From positions 1 to 6,528 of the forward strand of contig CAZPRI010000027.1 of the NCBI GenBank assembly GCA_964589635.1: a stretch of 6,528 bases of DNA, in the 5' to 3' direction. A program made the translations under genes and the position numbers. The stretch is from CAZUCU01 sp964589635. Its GTDB lineage: Bacteria; Patescibacteriota; Minisyncoccia; Phycocordibacterales; JAACPR01. The notes beneath the pieces are model-generated. The model did not search any database. It was not told where the DNA came from and saw only the letters and a list, made by a program, of their open reading frames with translations. The first letter of the stretch is position 1; the number at the start of each line of letters is the position of its first letter. Of this stretch, positions 5,364-6,528 are shown piece after piece.

Positions 5364-5843
5364 TCATTTACCAAAATAAAATTCTGGTTCCATGACGACA
5401 GGGTAGATAGATGTTCTCTCATCAGTATCTCCGTTCGGGACTAAGATGTGTGCATGAAGTCTGAGTACTGATGCACCTGTCTTTGTTGTGTTGCCTGTTC
5501 TCATGAATAAGGCGTATCCATCAAGTTTAAAGTCCTTTCCAAGGATAGTGATTAATTCATGGAAATCAATCCAAGAAATTGTCGCAAGATCATCCAAGTC
5601 CTTCACAAATCTTTTTGGAACAAATAGAAAGTGATGTTTGCAATTATTATAAGGTACTGCATTACTGGTGACCATCCAACTCCTGTTCTCTCGGAGAATA
5701 GGGTGGGGATGGTTTTTCTTGAAGTATTCTTCTTCAAATGGATCAACACCTTCATCCAAGATTCTCTGATACCATGCCCGCTGTTCTGGATTTCTTGTGT
5801 TTTCTATATCAACAAAAATTTGTCTTTCTTCTACGTCTTTCAT
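5364..5843 (-). CDS. HIT-superfamily protein (histidine triad hydrolase/transferase-like)
   Basis: HIT proteins hydrolyse or transfer nucleoside monophosphates (for example AMP from AMP-lysine, Ap4A or nucleotidylylated substrates). The 159-aa protein has SWMVTSNAVPYNNCKHHFLFVPKR (55-78), matching the N-terminal part of the fold, then GYALFMRTGNTTKTGASV (109-126) and the active-site strand LRLHAHILVP (127-136). The classical motif is HxHxHxx. Here the first His is Arg (R128), while the presumed nucleophile H130 and the third His H132 remain. An N-terminal extension of about 50 residues is rich in charged residues (DPFEEEYFKKNHPHPIL) and precedes the fold. It lies downstream of thyA on the same strand but behind a terminator, so it is probably transcribed separately. 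No Shine-Dalgarno sequence is present. Superfamily assignment is fairly firm; substrate is unknown. Confidence 0.85.
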   Translation of the reverse strand: MKDVEERQIFVDIENTRNPEQRAWYQRILDEGVDPFEEEYFKKNHPHPILRENRSWMVTSNAVPYNNCKHHFLFVPKRFVKDLDDLATISWIDFHELITILGKDFKLDGYALFMRTGNTTKTGASVLRLHAHILVPNGDTDERTSIYPVVMEPEFYFGK

Positions 5844-5865
5844 ATTATTTTGCTTTTCTATTTGG

Positions 5866-5874
5866 ATACTAGCA
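5866..5874 (-). promoter_or_regulatory. Possible extended -10 promoter of the HIT gene
   Basis: On the minus strand TGC-TAGTAT forms an extended -10 element (TAGTAT matches TATAAT at 4 of 6 positions). It would start transcription about 15 nt before the ATG. No good -35 box is present; the region upstream is T- and A-rich. Confidence 0.3.
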
Positions 5875-5889
5875 TCTTTTTAAATAAAT

Positions 5890-5920
5890 AAAAACTGCTG
5901 CACCCTTCGGGTGCAGCAGT
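5890..5920 (-). terminator. Terminator after the thymidylate synthase gene
   Basis: CTGCTGCACCC (5895-5905) and GGGTGCAGCAG (5909-5919) form a perfect 11-bp stem with a three-base loop. On the minus strand the hairpin is followed by TTTTT (complement of 5890-5894), 8 bp after the thyA stop. It separates thyA from the HIT gene. Confidence 0.9.
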
Positions 5921-5927
5921 ATGTAAT

Positions 5928-6528
5928 TCAAACAGGAGTTGAAATTTTAAAATATGGATTAGGATTATAATCTTCAATCCTCAGATGTTCTTTACGAAGA
6001 TCCCATGGATTTTCGTAAGGTGTCTCGGGTTCCAAATGAACAGTTGGAAAAATTTTCAACGGTCTTTCCAAAAGCCTGTTAACAGAATCAAATTGAGTGT
6101 CGTAAATCTGTGCAGATGAAATGTGATGTGTATAGCGCGTATACTTGTATCCGTGAATCATCGCGAGGATGAGCCCGAGAGTGCACCACTGAACAATGTT
6201 GAATTGAAGTCCAACTGGGACATCTGCAGATCTTTGAACGGAAGATACCTCCATTTCATTTCTTTCTGGGAACAGGTGAACATGGAATGTCGTCCCGTGA
6301 CATGGTTCGACAACAACACAACGAGGCATTCCTTGTTCTTTCGAACCAAGAGCTAATGCTGGATTACGAGTTGTGATCATGAGTCCACGACTCATGGGGA
6401 ATGATTTCATTGTCTCTCCCAATGCGGCAACTTGATCAAACGGACCGTTGGCGGTTGGTAGAGCACGAAGGGTTGGTCCATATGATCCAGGACCAAGGTC
6501 TCCCTCTTCGAGCCCCCAGATTTTGCAT
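5928..6528 (-). CDS. thyA: Thymidylate synthase, 5' partial (start beyond right edge)
   Basis: ThyA methylates dUMP to dTMP using 5,10-methylene-THF, producing dihydrofolate. The frame is open to the right edge, giving 199 visible residues; the TTG at 6422 is internal because family sequence continues upstream of it (EEGDLGPGSYGPTLRALP, like E. coli GDLGPVYGKQWRAWP). Visible hallmarks, numbered in the fragment, are the catalytic cysteine in EPCH (C76), VQRSADVPVG (R99, D102), the dUMP-selective Asn in QFNIVQW (N110) and the C-terminal YNPNPYFK. Departures from consensus: the GDxHxY motif is SSAQIY (H to Q140, Y142 kept), and the SRRI region is SRGL. The retained Asn argues for dUMP rather than the dCMP used by hydroxymethylases. 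It fits with the deaminase, DHFR and FolD in this window. Family is firm; the exact activity is slightly open because of the changed residues. Confidence 0.87.
   Translation of the reverse strand, partial: CKIWGLEEGDLGPGSYGPTLRALPTANGPFDQVAALGETMKSFPMSRGLMITTRNPALALGSKEQGMPRCVVVEPCHGTTFHVHLFPERNEMEVSSVQRSADVPVGLQFNIVQWCTLGLILAMIHGYKYTRYTHHISSAQIYDTQFDSVNRLLERPLKIFPTVHLEPETPYENPWDLRKEHLRIEDYNPNPYFKISTPV

Noticed and set aside
5928..6422. Starting thymidylate synthase at TTG 6422
   Set aside because: Conserved ThyA sequence (GDLGP...YG...R) continues in frame to the right edge, so the protein is longer than 164 residues.
1..6528. CRISPR array, insertion sequence or phage genes
   Set aside because: No regularly spaced repeats, transposase motifs or phage structural genes are visible.

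Overview
The window reads as a compact, AT-rich bacterial chromosome segment with small proteins, short intergenic gaps and many intrinsic terminators. The most likely source is a member of the Candidate Phyla Radiation (Patescibacteria, Parcubacteria-like), inferred from gene style and order rather than from a marker phylogeny. TGA ends several genes (nucleotidyltransferase, HIT protein, thymidylate synthase), so the standard bacterial code applies and the TGA-recoded Absconditabacteria/Gracilibacteria are unlikely. Almost every start lacks a Shine-Dalgarno sequence.

Layout, left to right. (1) The 3' part of a membrane-anchored SIMPL/DUF541 protein runs off the left edge and ends in a GC-rich terminator. 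(2) A short, lysine-rich folD follows. (3) An intergenic stretch of about 270 bp holds a GC-rich palindromic repeat, a near-consensus sigma70 promoter and a leader with two hairpins. (4) The leader opens the operon secE-nusG-rplK (SecE is only 57 aa). No rplA follows rplK; the operon ends in a structured terminator. (5) A DHFR gene on the minus strand is divergent from a plus-strand pair: an HxGH nucleotidyltransferase overlapping, by ATGA, a two-domain deaminase. The divergent gap contains a perfect 10-bp inverted repeat that could form a symmetric pair of promoters. (6) After a terminator, a HIT-family protein and a thymidylate synthase (5' end cut by the right edge) lie on the minus strand, separated by a terminator.

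Functional theme. FolD (5,10-methylene-THF), a dCMP-deaminase-like enzyme (dCMP to dUMP), thymidylate synthase (dUMP to dTMP) and DHFR (recycling of dihydrofolate) would together form a complete dTMP-making loop. The nucleotidyltransferase and HIT protein are nucleotide-handling partners of unknown substrate. The other theme is the transcription/translation/secretion core (NusG, L11, SecE).

The least explained item is the nucleotidyltransferase/deaminase pair. The deaminase carries an N-terminal half that looks like a degenerate copy of the nucleotidyltransferase fold encoded by the gene just before it. Several enzymes (ThyA, HIT, DHFR, FolD) also depart from family consensus at recognisable positions.
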